A model generated the notes under the pieces. That model did no database searches. It was not told where the DNA came from and saw only the letters and a program-made list of their open reading frames with translations. Shown in pieces: positions 53,080 to 61,270 of a DNA stretch of 64,000 nucleotides. Position 1 is the stretch's first letter; the number at the start of each line of letters is the position of its first letter. Position numbers and translations under genes: made by a program. This DNA is from an uncultured Clostridia bacterium (GTDB lineage Bacteria; Bacillota; Clostridia; Oscillospirales; QAKW01), in NCBI GenBank assembly GCA_944385895.1, contig CALWYZ010000002.1:62001-126000 (forward strand), given 5' to 3'.

Positions 53080-54753
53080 ATGGACTGTCTTACTCTAAAA
53101 AAATCAAATTGCAAAAACTGCTATAAGTGTATCCGTCACTGCCCTGTAAAATCAATCCGTTTTTCCGGCAATCAGGCTTATATAATCGGAAACGAATGTA
53201 TTTTATGCGGTCAGTGCTTTGTTGTATGCCCGCAAGATGCAAAACAGATTGTAGATGAGACGGAAAAAGCCAAAGTGCTGCTTCAGAGTGGAGATCCGGT
53301 GTATGTGAGTCTTGCTCCGTCTTTTGTCGCTAACTATGACGGAGTTGGCATACAGGCAATGAGAGATGCTTTAAAGAAGCTTGGATTTAAAGATGCAGAA
53401 GAAACTGCTATCGGCGCGACTATCGTTAAACGAGAATACGACAGAATGCTCAATGAGGATAACAGAGATATTATAATTACCACCTGCTGTCACAGTATAA
53501 ATTTGCTTGTGCAGAAATATTTTCCCAAGGAAATGCCGTATCTTGCAAACGTTTTGTCGCCAATGCAGGCACACTGTATGGATATCAAAAAGCGTTATCC
53601 CGGGGCAAAGTGCGTCTTTATAGGCCCGTGTGTTGCAAAAAAAGATGAGGCGTCATACTATGAGGGTATTGTAGACGCTGTGTTGACTTTTGACGAATTA
53701 ACACGCTGGCTTAAATCTGAAAATATAGAACTCAAGCGCGAAATGGATCAAGACGAATACAGTAAGGCACGCTTTTTCCCGACTACCGGAGGCATTCTGA
53801 AGACAATGGAAAAAAGCAATCCGGATTATACATACATGGCTTTAGACGGAGTTCAGAACTGTATAGAAGCATTGCGGGATATAGAAAGCGGGAAAATACA
53901 TAAATGCTTTATAGAAATGTCAGCTTGCGTGGGAAGCTGTGTAGGCGGACCAGTCATGGAAAAATTTCATCGTTCTCCGGTGCGCGATTATGTTGCGGTT
54001 TCAGAGTTTGCCGGGGATAAAGACTTTAAGGTGGATCAGCCCGATCCGCTGTCGATTGAAAAAACATTTACAGTAATAGAACGCAAGCTTCAGCCACCGA
54101 CTGAAAGTGAAATAACTGAAATACTTAAACAGATGGGTAAGACCAAGCCGTCAGATGAACTCAACTGCGGGTCCTGCGGATATGATACCTGCCGCGAAAA
54201 AGCTGTTGCAATATATCAGGGCAAAGCCGAAATTTCAATGTGCCTGCCGTATCTTAAAGATAAGGCGGAGAGCTTTTCGGACAATATTGTAAGAAATACT
54301 CCCAATGGTCTCATTGTTCTTAATGAAAAGCTGGAAGTCCAGCAAATAAATAAAGCTGCTTTAAAAATAATGAATCTCAGGTCGGCATCGGACATACTCG
54401 GCGATCAGGTGGTACGTGTCCTTGAACCCAAAGATTTTATGGAAGTTTTAAGCAGCGGAAGAAATATACATGATAAGCGTGTATATCTTGCTGAATATGA
54501 AAAATATGTAGATCAGACAATAATTTATGATAAAGAATACAGACTGCTAATATGCATTATGCGTGATGTGACAGAAGAACAGTCCGTTCGTGATCAGAAA
54601 GAAAGCATCAGCCGCCAGACTGTTGAAATTGCAGATAAAGTAGTAGATAAACAAATGCGTATCGTCCAGGAAATAGCATCTCTTTTGGGAGAGACGGCGG
54701 CAGAAACAAAAATCGCACTTTCAAAATTAAAGGAGTCAATTTCTGATGAATAA
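53080..54753 (+). CDS. hydS: HydS-like sensory [FeFe] hydrogenase with a PAS domain
   Basis: A 557-residue protein. Two N-terminal [4Fe-4S] motifs (CKNCYKCIRHCPV, CILCGQCFVVCPQ) precede an H-cluster domain with L1 TTCCHS (134-139), L2 GPCVAKKDE (182-190) and L3 ACVGSC (282-287). All four H-cluster cysteines are kept, but the motifs differ from standard (TSCCP, MPC, ACxGGC). A further [4Fe-4S] motif (CGSCGYDTC, 363-371) and a PAS domain (~405-500) end in a coiled coil. This is the putative hydrogen-sensing layout reported for Ruminococcus albus. It likely reports hydrogen through its PAS domain rather than producing hydrogen. Confidence 0.85.
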   Translation: MDCLTLKKSNCKNCYKCIRHCPVKSIRFSGNQAYIIGNECILCGQCFVVCPQDAKQIVDETEKAKVLLQSGDPVYVSLAPSFVANYDGVGIQAMRDALKKLGFKDAEETAIGATIVKREYDRMLNEDNRDIIITTCCHSINLLVQKYFPKEMPYLANVLSPMQAHCMDIKKRYPGAKCVFIGPCVAKKDEASYYEGIVDAVLTFDELTRWLKSENIELKREMDQDEYSKARFFPTTGGILKTMEKSNPDYTYMALDGVQNCIEALRDIESGKIHKCFIEMSACVGSCVGGPVMEKFHRSPVRDYVAVSEFAGDKDFKVDQPDPLSIEKTFTVIERKLQPPTESEITEILKQMGKTKPSDELNCGSCGYDTCREKAVAIYQGKAEISMCLPYLKDKAESFSDNIVRNTPNGLIVLNEKLEVQQINKAALKIMNLRSASDILGDQVVRVLEPKDFMEVLSSGRNIHDKRVYLAEYEKYVDQTIIYDKEYRLLICIMRDVTEEQSVRDQKESISRQTVEIADKVVDKQMRIVQEIASLLGETAAETKIALSKLKESISDE

Positions 54754-55918
54754 TCTGTGTGCAGATATAGGCTACAAAAGTATAAACCATATCGGCGAGC
54801 AGTTGTGCGGTGATCATGTTGATATTGTCGATCAGGGCGAAAATTCTACGGTTATTGTGCTTGCGGACGGTTTGGGAAGCGGTGTCAAGGCAAGCATCCT
54901 GTCAACCCTTACATCTAAGATCATATCTACCATGATGGCTCAGGGGCTGAGTCTGGAGGAATGCGTATCTACAATAGCAGCAACGCTCCCGATTTGCTCT
55001 GTCAGGGGTGTCGCATACTCTACGTTCACCATAATTCATCTTATAAATAATGAAACGGCAGAACTTATACAGTATGATAATCCTCAGATAATAATGCTTC
55101 GCGACTGTGAAATATATGATTATCCAAAAAGCGAACTTAATATTGACGGTAAAAAAATATATAAATCAAATATAAATTTGCAGGAAAACGATATTTTTAT
55201 CGCTATGAGCGACGGGTGCCCTCATGCTGGTATCGGAACGGCATTTAATTTTGGGTGGAAGCGTGAGGATATTGCTGAGTTTATGGCCACTGTGGCTCAT
55301 GTTGGATATACCTCTAAAACTCTTTCTACTATGCTGATAGACGAATGTAATCGTTTGTACGGAAACCGCCCGGGAGATGACGCTACGGCATGCGTTATAC
55401 GCATAAGACGACGTGAACCAATGAATATACTTTTCGGGCCTCCGTCAAATAGGGACGATTGCGACCGTATGATGTCACTGTTTTTTTCAAAGGAAGGAAA
55501 GCATATTGTCTGTGGCGGTACAACTTCGTCTATTGCGGCAAAATATCTTGGAAAACCTATAAAAGCAAGCCTAAATTTTGAACAGAGCGACGTACCGCCG
55601 ATAGCTGAGATTGAAGGTGTTGATCTTGTTACAGAGGGAGTAATAACTATCAATAAAGTTTTGGAATATGCAAAAGATGCGCTTGGTGAAAATAAGTTTT
55701 ACGAGCAATGGAGTATTAAGCACGATGGTGCTTCTATGATATGCAGACTGTTATTTGAAGAAGCTACTGATATTAATTTCTATGTCGGCAGAGCAGTAAA
55801 TCCTGCCCATCAGAATCCTGATCTTCCTATAAATTTTAACATAAAAATGAATCTGGTAGAGGAATTATCCCAATGTTTGAAAAAAATGGGTAAACGTATA
55901 AAGGTAAGTTATTTTTAA
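54746..55918 (+). CDS. SpoIIE/PP2C-family serine/threonine phosphatase
   Basis: A 390-residue protein. The N-terminal part carries the PP2C core with DHVDIVDQG, VLADGLGSGVKAS and IFIAMSDGCPHAG (metal Asp residues), then GNRPGDDATACVI. The ~140-residue C-terminal region is of unrecognised type. It overlaps the HydS-like gene by eight bases, so it probably acts on its signal, as in other HydS clusters. The phosphoprotein substrate is not in this window. Confidence 0.88.
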   Translation: MNNLCADIGYKSINHIGEQLCGDHVDIVDQGENSTVIVLADGLGSGVKASILSTLTSKIISTMMAQGLSLEECVSTIAATLPICSVRGVAYSTFTIIHLINNETAELIQYDNPQIIMLRDCEIYDYPKSELNIDGKKIYKSNINLQENDIFIAMSDGCPHAGIGTAFNFGWKREDIAEFMATVAHVGYTSKTLSTMLIDECNRLYGNRPGDDATACVIRIRRREPMNILFGPPSNRDDCDRMMSLFFSKEGKHIVCGGTTSSIAAKYLGKPIKASLNFEQSDVPPIAEIEGVDLVTEGVITINKVLEYAKDALGENKFYEQWSIKHDGASMICRLLFEEATDINFYVGRAVNPAHQNPDLPINFNIKMNLVEELSQCLKKMGKRIKVSYF

Positions 55919-55937
55919 ACTTGGTTTTGGAGGTAAT

Positions 55938-57362
55938 ATGAGAAAATTCGATACAAAAGTACAGCATTTGAAATATAAAGTCCTGCGTGAGGTCGCACGT
56001 CAGGCGTGGAAAGACACTCTTCTTGATAATTTGCTGGATATCCCTAAAACCATAGTTCCGGGAAATACTCCAACCATGCGTTGCTGTGTTTATAAGGAAC
56101 GTGCGATTTTATCGGAACGTGTAAAACTTGCTATGGGCGGAGATCCTGAAAATCCAAATGTTATAGAAGTAATAGAAATAGCATGTGACGAGTGTCCAAT
56201 GGGTGGGTATGAGGTTACAAATTCATGCCGTGGTTGTCTTGCTCATCGTTGCGAAGACGTATGTAAGCGTGATGCAATTACTTTTGATAATAATCATGTC
56301 GCTCATATAGATAAAAGCAAGTGCGTAGACTGCGGAGCATGTGCAAAGGTGTGTCCCTTTACAGCAATTATAAACAGGAAACGCCCGTGTCAGAACGCCT
56401 GCAAGGTAAAAGCCATATCTATGAACGAAAACAAAGCAGCTAAGATAGATAATGATAAGTGTATAGCCTGCGGTGCATGTGTATATCAGTGCCCGTTCGG
56501 CGCTATAATGGACAAGTCATACATACTCGACGCTATAGATATAATCAAAAAGAGCAATAAAAATGAAAAATTCAAGGTATATGCTCTTGTTGCTCCGTCA
56601 ATATCAAGCCAGTTTACATATGCAAAGCTGGGCCAGGTTATCTCAGGGCTTAAAGAGCTTGGCTTCTATACTGTTATAGAAGCTGCGTTGGGCGCTGACA
56701 TGGTAGCTTATGCGGAATCCACAGAATTAGCAGAAAAGGGCTTTTTGACCAGTTCATGCTGTCCTGCGTTTGTTGACTATGTACATAAAAATTTCCTTGA
56801 CCTTGCTGAGCATGTTTCCCATAACCTGTCTCCGATGGCTACTATCGCAAAATATATAAAAGAAACGGACAAAGACTCAAAAATAATTTTTATAGGTCCG
56901 TGTACTGCAAAAAAGGCAGAAATACAGAAAGAAAACGTCAGACCGTATGTTGACGTCGTGCTTACGTTTGAAGAGCTTCAGGCTCTTTTTGACAGCAAGG
57001 ATGTTGATATAACCACTTTACCTGAGGACGTGCTGGATAATGCCTCTTATTTCGGCAGAATCTTTGCCCGCAGCGGCGGTCTTTCTGACGCGGTGGCGCA
57101 GGGACTTAAAGAGCATGGAATTGAAGATTTTGAACTTAAGGCTGTGCCTTGCGATGGCATAGAGGAGTGCAAAATAGCTCTTCTCAAAAAGAGAAAAGGC
57201 GTGCTTGACGGTAATTTCATTGAGGGTATGGCTTGCATCGGCGGATGTATAGGCGGCGCTGGCTGTTTGACTCACGGTGAAAAGAGTAAGTCAGAAGTAG
57301 ATAAATACGGAATGGAAGCATATGAAAAAACCATTTCAAATGCTATATCCATGCTGAAATAA
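55938..57362 (+). CDS. hydA: [FeFe] hydrogenase, group B-like
   Basis: A 474-residue hydrogenase. An unusual N-terminal domain (residues 1-115) contains CDECPMGGYEVTNSCRGC. Two [4Fe-4S] ferredoxin modules follow (CVDCGACAKVCPF, CIACGACVYQCPF), then the H-cluster domain with L1 TSSCCPAF (271-278), L2 GPCTAKKAE (320-328) and L3 MACIGGCIGG (431-440). All standard H-cluster cysteines are intact, so it is expected to be catalytic, making or consuming hydrogen in the cytosol with ferredoxin. An GGAGG site precedes it. The HydS-phosphatase pair upstream is likely its regulator. Confidence 0.92.
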   Translation: MRKFDTKVQHLKYKVLREVARQAWKDTLLDNLLDIPKTIVPGNTPTMRCCVYKERAILSERVKLAMGGDPENPNVIEVIEIACDECPMGGYEVTNSCRGCLAHRCEDVCKRDAITFDNNHVAHIDKSKCVDCGACAKVCPFTAIINRKRPCQNACKVKAISMNENKAAKIDNDKCIACGACVYQCPFGAIMDKSYILDAIDIIKKSNKNEKFKVYALVAPSISSQFTYAKLGQVISGLKELGFYTVIEAALGADMVAYAESTELAEKGFLTSSCCPAFVDYVHKNFLDLAEHVSHNLSPMATIAKYIKETDKDSKIIFIGPCTAKKAEIQKENVRPYVDVVLTFEELQALFDSKDVDITTLPEDVLDNASYFGRIFARSGGLSDAVAQGLKEHGIEDFELKAVPCDGIEECKIALLKKRKGVLDGNFIEGMACIGGCIGGAGCLTHGEKSKSEVDKYGMEAYEKTISNAISMLK

Positions 57363-57380
57363 TACAGGAGCGTTTTGTAT

Positions 57381-58244
57381 ATGGTTAAATTCGGTCCGGG
57401 CGGAAATTGTGAGTTATTTTATGAAAGCGGCTACAAACATACTTTTCAGATGCCTGAATTTCTTGATAAGATGGGACTGGACGCCTATGAAATCCAGTGC
57501 GGCCGAGGTGTGCGTTTAAAGCAGGACGCAGCATTAAAATTAAAGCAACAAGCCGAAAAATATAATATAACTCTCTCTGTTCATGCCCCGTATTACATTT
57601 CTATGTCAAGTACAGAACAGGAAAAACGTGCAAACAGCATTAATTATATCCTTGAAAGCGCAAATCTTGCAAAGCTTACGGGAGCGCGGCGCATAGTTAT
57701 ACACAGCGGCTCATGCGCAAAAATTTCACGTCAAACCGCTTTGGAGCTTGCAACAGATACGATGAAGCTTGCAGTCAAGGCGATGGATGAAAACGGATTT
57801 GGCGATATTGCCATGTGTCCTGAAACAATGGGTAAAATAAATCAGCTTGGCACTTTGGATGAGGTTTTAAGTCTGTGTACCGTTGATGAACGAATAATCC
57901 CAGCAATTGATTTTGGTCACCTGAACGCAAGAGAACAGGGTTGTCTTTTTAATGCATCCGATTTTGAAAAAATTATCGTGAAGATCAAAAACCGTTTAGG
58001 TGATTACAGGGCAAAAAATTTTCATGTTCATTTTTCGAAAATAGAATATTCGGCAGGCGGGGAAAAGAGGCATCTTACTTTTGAAGACAAACAATACGGA
58101 CCTGAATTTGAACCGTTTGCTAAAGTAATATGCAAATATTCTCTTAATCCGATAATTATATGCGAAAGTGCAGGTACTATGTCAAAAGATGCGCTTTATA
58201 TGAAAAAAACGCTGGAAAATGTCTTAAAAACTGCCGATTACTAA
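57381..58244 (+). CDS. Endonuclease IV-like TIM-barrel protein
   Basis: A 287-residue xylose-isomerase-like TIM barrel resembling deoxyribonuclease IV. Metal-binding features include SVHAPYYISMS, RIVIHSGS, MCPETMGK, AIDFGHLNA and FHVHFSKIEYS. In DNA repair the family cuts at abasic sites. I chose the ATG at 57381, with CAGGAG ten bases upstream; a TTG at 57375 is closer to the site. It follows the hydrogenase by 18 bases and could be cotranscribed, without an obvious functional link. Confidence 0.8.
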   Translation: MVKFGPGGNCELFYESGYKHTFQMPEFLDKMGLDAYEIQCGRGVRLKQDAALKLKQQAEKYNITLSVHAPYYISMSSTEQEKRANSINYILESANLAKLTGARRIVIHSGSCAKISRQTALELATDTMKLAVKAMDENGFGDIAMCPETMGKINQLGTLDEVLSLCTVDERIIPAIDFGHLNAREQGCLFNASDFEKIIVKIKNRLGDYRAKNFHVHFSKIEYSAGGEKRHLTFEDKQYGPEFEPFAKVICKYSLNPIIICESAGTMSKDALYMKKTLENVLKTADY

Positions 58245-58251
58245 AAAATGC

Positions 58252-58280
58252 TTGAAAACAGATAAATTGTAGTGTACAAT
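58252..58280 (+). promoter_or_regulatory. efp promoter
   Basis: TTGAAA (58252-58257) and TACAAT (58275-58280) with a 17-base spacer, 30 bases upstream of the efp start. Confidence 0.7.
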
Positions 58281-58310
58281 AACTATTAGATTATTTTGGA
58301 GGTTTTATAT

Positions 58311-58868
58311 ATGATTACAGCAGGGGATTTCAGAAACGGCGTTACATTTGACATGGACGGTCAAGTCTATCAGGTTATAGAGTTCCAGCATGTCAAACCA
58401 GGTAAGGGTGCTGCTTTTGTCAGAACTAAATTCAAAAACGTAATTACCGGAGCGGTAGTTGAAAAGTCCTTTAACCCCACGGACAAATTTGAAAACGCAT
58501 ACGTTGAGAGAAAAGAATATGAATATCTTTATAATGACGGTGAGCTTTATTACTTTATGGATACCGAAACTTATGAGCAGCTTCCTCTCAACGCGGACAA
58601 GCTTGGTGATAACTTTAAGTTTGTCAAAGAAAACGATAAGGTGAAAATAATGTCTTACAAAGGCAATGTATTCGGTGTGGAACCACCTTTGTTTGTAGAA
58701 CTTGAGGTAACTGATACCGAGCCCGGTGTCAGAGGTGATACAGCTACAAACGTTACTAAACCGGCCACTCTGGAAACCGGAGCGGTCATAAAGGTACCGA
58801 TTTTCATAAACCAGGGTGAAAAGATCAGAATCGATACAAGAACCGGTGAATACATGGAAAGAGCATAA
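58311..58868 (+). CDS. efp: Elongation factor P
   Basis: A 185-residue EF-P with three beta-barrel domains. The tip loop [10 protein letters not shown] carries the Lys that is modified in some species. The ending [25 protein letters not shown] is the family signature. It relieves ribosome stalling at polyproline. TTGGAGG precedes the ATG; an in-frame ATG at 58296 lies upstream without a site. Confidence 0.97.
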   Translation: MITAGDFRNGVTFDMDGQVYQVIEFQHVKPGKGAAFVRTKFKNVITGAVVEKSFNPTDKFENAYVERKEYEYLYNDGELYYFMDTETYEQLPLNADKLGDNFKFVKENDKVKIMSYKGNVFGVEPPLFVELEVTDTEPGVRGDTATNVTKPATLETGAVIKVPIFINQGEKIRIDTRTGEYMERA

Positions 58869-58879
58869 GGAGGTTTGTT

Positions 58880-59284
58880 ATGACACTGCTTGAAAGAGTA
58901 TCTTATATCAGAGGACTCATAGAGGGACTTGACATTGATGATAAGGATCCTATGGGTAAAGTTGTTTGCGAGATAGTAGATGTGCTTGATGAAATGGCAG
59001 CTACTGTTGAGGATATGGACGAATATATGGCCGAACTTGATGAATATATCGGCGAAATAGATGAAGACCTTGAGGCGGTAGAGGATTTCCTTGATGAGGA
59101 ATGCGACTGTGCTGAGGAAGATGACTTCTATACTGTCGTTTGTCCCAACTGCGGAGAGGAGTTTTGCGTAGATGAGCAAACTGCACAAAAAGGCGAATTG
59201 AACTGTCCTAATTGCGGCGAGGATCTTGAGTTTGATTTATCAGACTGTGAAAACTGTCCTCATGACTGTGAAACGGACGAATAA
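58880..59284 (+). CDS. CD1247-type acidic zinc-ribbon protein
   Basis: A 134-residue protein with a strongly acidic helical N-terminal half (RVSYIRGLIEGLDI, typical of the CD1247 N-terminal domain), an Asp/Glu-rich linker and a C-terminal zinc ribbon with two CPNCGE knuckles (CPNCGEEF, CPNCGEDLEF) plus CENCPHDC. An AAGGAGG site precedes it. It follows efp by 11 bases, a common pairing in Clostridia. Function is unknown. Confidence 0.85.
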   Translation: MTLLERVSYIRGLIEGLDIDDKDPMGKVVCEIVDVLDEMAATVEDMDEYMAELDEYIGEIDEDLEAVEDFLDEECDCAEEDDFYTVVCPNCGEEFCVDEQTAQKGELNCPNCGEDLEFDLSDCENCPHDCETDE

Positions 59285-59299
59285 TATTCAAACTTGCTG

Positions 59300-59331
59300 A
59301 CCGGAGCTGTTTTTACGGCTTCGGTTTTTAT
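59300..59331 (+). terminator. Terminator after the efp operon
   Basis: ACCGGAGC (59300-59307) pairs with GCTTCGGT (59318-59325, one G-U), followed by TTTTATTTT. Confidence 0.85.
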
Positions 59332-59402
59332 TTTGTTATAAACAGTATTTGTTCTGAATAGCATGGCATTAAAAATGAATGCTTTTATAGGGGGGAAAAT
59401 AT

Positions 59403-59627
59403 ATGCACACGCTTGAAGCAGTAAAAGCCGGCTGTACAGTTAGGGTTATCAGAATAAGCGGAAAAAGTGAAATACAACGCAGAATAACGGATATGGGAAT
59501 AACTCCGGGCGTTACAGTAAAGGTATGCCGCACCGCGCCTCTTGGTGATCCAATTGAAATTGAAGTTCGGGGATATAAACTGTCTATTCGTAAATCTGAA
59601 GCCGCAATGATTTCTGTAATAGAATAA
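59403..59627 (+). CDS. feoA: FeoA-family protein
   Basis: A 74-residue SH3-like FeoA protein with RRITDMGITPGVTVKVCRTAPLGDP, the core of the family. GGGGGG precedes the ATG. No feoB follows; a ZIP-type metal transporter lies 197 bases downstream behind its own hairpin and promoter. This may be an orphan FeoA acting on another transporter or in trans on a distant FeoB. Confidence 0.9.
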   Translation: MHTLEAVKAGCTVRVIRISGKSEIQRRITDMGITPGVTVKVCRTAPLGDPIEIEVRGYKLSIRKSEAAMISVIE

Positions 59628-59641
59628 TATGTATTTTGTTT

Positions 59642-59670
59642 AAATTTTCAGGTAACTACTCTGAAAATTT
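59642..59670 (+). terminator. Hairpin after feoA
   Basis: AAATTTTCAG pairs with CTGAAAATTT around nine bases. A-T rich arms make it a weak terminator. Confidence 0.5.
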
Positions 59671-59674
59671 TAAA

Positions 59675-59703
59675 TTGACAGTGTAAAAAATATAACATAA
59701 ATA
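59675..59703 (+). promoter_or_regulatory. Candidate promoter for the ZIP gene
   Basis: TTGACA (59675-59680) and TAAATA (59698-59703) are 17 bases apart. A TATAAT at 59731-59736 is a second -10 candidate without a good -35. Confidence 0.5.
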
Positions 59704-59824
59704 AGACTTTTATTGCTTGCATTTATGCACTATAATAAAATTTGTCTCAATTAGGAATTTTTTTATGATTACTCTTTAAATTTTATTGTGTAAATGTTAT
59801 AATCCATACAGGGTGAAATTAAAT

Positions 59825-60613
59825 ATGAGTGATGTTGTAAAAGTAATTATAGGCTTGCTGATTCCGTTATTTGGAACGATAGCTGGCGCATCAATGGTGT
59901 TTTTTTTAAAAAAAGAAATAAAGCCCAAGCTTCAAAAAGCTTTACTGGGTTTTGCTTCCGGAGTTATGATATCAGCTTCGGTATGGTCACTTCTGATTCC
60001 TGCAATTGAAATGACAGAAGAAAGCGGTGGCATATCCTGGCTGCCGGCGGCGGTAGGCTTCTTGTTCGGTATCGGATTTTTATTGATTCTTGATTCTGTG
60101 ATACCGCATCTTCATGTTGAGTCAGACTCTACTGAGGGTCGCAAATCCGGATTAAAGAAATCTGCTATGCTCGTATTGGCTGTTACTTTACATAATATAC
60201 CAGAGGGTATGGCTGCAGGCGTTGTGTTTTCCGGAATGCTTATGGGAAATAACGCAATCTCTGCTGCGGGCGCTTTTGCTCTTGCGGTTGGTATTGCAAT
60301 ACAGAATTTCCCTGAGGGAACGATTATTTCAATGCCTCTTGTAAGTACCGGAATATCCAAAAGAAAAGCATTTTTATATGGCGTGATGTCAGGGGTTGTT
60401 GAACCTATCGGTGCTGTTATTACTATTTTTCTGACATCACTTGTAGTTCCTGTTCTTCCGTATATCCTGTCGTTTGCAGCAGGTGCTATGATTTATGTTG
60501 TGGTTGAAGAGCTTATTCCGCAGTCGCAGGCCGGAGAACACAGTAATGTAGGAACGGTTGGCGTTGCCTTGGGATTTGCGCTGATGCTTGTTCTTGACGT
60601 GGCTTTAGGATAA
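59825..60613 (+). CDS. ZIP family metal transporter
   Basis: A 262-residue protein with eight TM helices. The metal-site helix VTLHNIPEGMAAG contains the HNxPEG motif, and AIQNFPEGTII is the second. A His/Asp/Glu-bearing loop (HLHVESDSTEG) lies between TM helices 3 and 4. I chose the ATG at 59825, preceded by GGGTGAAATTAAAT; an in-frame ATG at 59786 lacks a site. ZIP proteins import Zn, Fe or Mn; the metal here is not known. A terminator follows. Confidence 0.9.
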   Translation: MSDVVKVIIGLLIPLFGTIAGASMVFFLKKEIKPKLQKALLGFASGVMISASVWSLLIPAIEMTEESGGISWLPAAVGFLFGIGFLLILDSVIPHLHVESDSTEGRKSGLKKSAMLVLAVTLHNIPEGMAAGVVFSGMLMGNNAISAAGAFALAVGIAIQNFPEGTIISMPLVSTGISKRKAFLYGVMSGVVEPIGAVITIFLTSLVVPVLPYILSFAAGAMIYVVVEELIPQSQAGEHSNVGTVGVALGFALMLVLDVALG

Positions 60614-60615
60614 TA

Positions 60616-60645
60616 AAAAACCTCTCACTTAAGTGAGAGGTTTTT
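60616..60645. terminator. Bidirectional terminator between the ZIP and PlsY-like genes
   Basis: AAAAACCTCTCACTT and AAGTGAGAGGTTTTT are perfectly complementary, with A/T runs on both sides. The stop codon of the convergent PlsY-like gene touches its 3' edge. Confidence 0.93.
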
Positions 60646-61270
60646 AAAATTGCTCGGGTACCTGCTGAGGCTGAAACGCTTCTGTCGGTTTGATATGTTT
60701 AATTACTGTAATTGCCGACACGGCAAAACACCCCAAAGCTAGTCCCGGTTTATGAATGTAAATCAGCAGTGGACAGGAAACTGCAGAAAAGACAGAGAAT
60801 GTAACGATGCTTCTTATTCTGTGAGAATCAATTTTTACAATAACGGAAAAGAATATATAAATAGCTGCAAGTACTAATGAAATTTTGTTTGCAGGAAATA
60901 ATGCAAGCAATACACCAAATGATGTTGCAATGCATTTACCGCCTTTGTTTTTGTCATACGGAGAAACAGCGTGTCCCAGTACAGGCGCGGTAATGACTAG
61001 GAAAAACAAAAAATCGTCATACCCGAATATTTTTTGAGCAGTATATACGGGCAAAAATCCTTTTAACATATCCAGAAAAAGGCAAGTGATACCTACCTTT
61101 ATTCCGCAGTATTTGAAGACATTGGCGGCTCCCGGATTGCCGTCCGGGCTAACAGAGGATATATCCGTATTGCAAATAAGCTTTGGAATAATCCTGCTGA
61201 ACATTATACCTCCACAAAAAAATGCGGCCAGTATTACTGCAATCCATATTAAAATTTGTTGAATGCTCAT
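60644..61270 (-). CDS. plsY: PlsY-like glycerol-3-phosphate acyltransferase, divergent
   Basis: A 208-residue membrane protein with about six helices and the PlsY motifs in altered form: DGNPGAANVFKYCG (standard SGNxGATNVxR), LDMLKGFLPV and LGHAVSPYDKNKGGKCIATSFG (standard GHxxPxFxxFxGGKGVAT). PlsY acylates glycerol-3-phosphate from acyl-phosphate. The differences mean it may be a second, specialised PlsY. It overlaps the glycosyltransferase by four bases. Confidence 0.75.
   Translation of the reverse strand: MSIQQILIWIAVILAAFFCGGIMFSRIIPKLICNTDISSVSPDGNPGAANVFKYCGIKVGITCLFLDMLKGFLPVYTAQKIFGYDDFLFFLVITAPVLGHAVSPYDKNKGGKCIATSFGVLLALFPANKISLVLAAIYIFFSVIVKIDSHRIRSIVTFSVFSAVSCPLLIYIHKPGLALGCFAVSAITVIKHIKPTEAFQPQQVPEQF

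Noticed and set aside
59704-59824. Fur/MntR/Zur operator ahead of the ZIP gene
   Set aside because: The region is A/T rich with several partial palindromes, none close enough to a consensus to claim.
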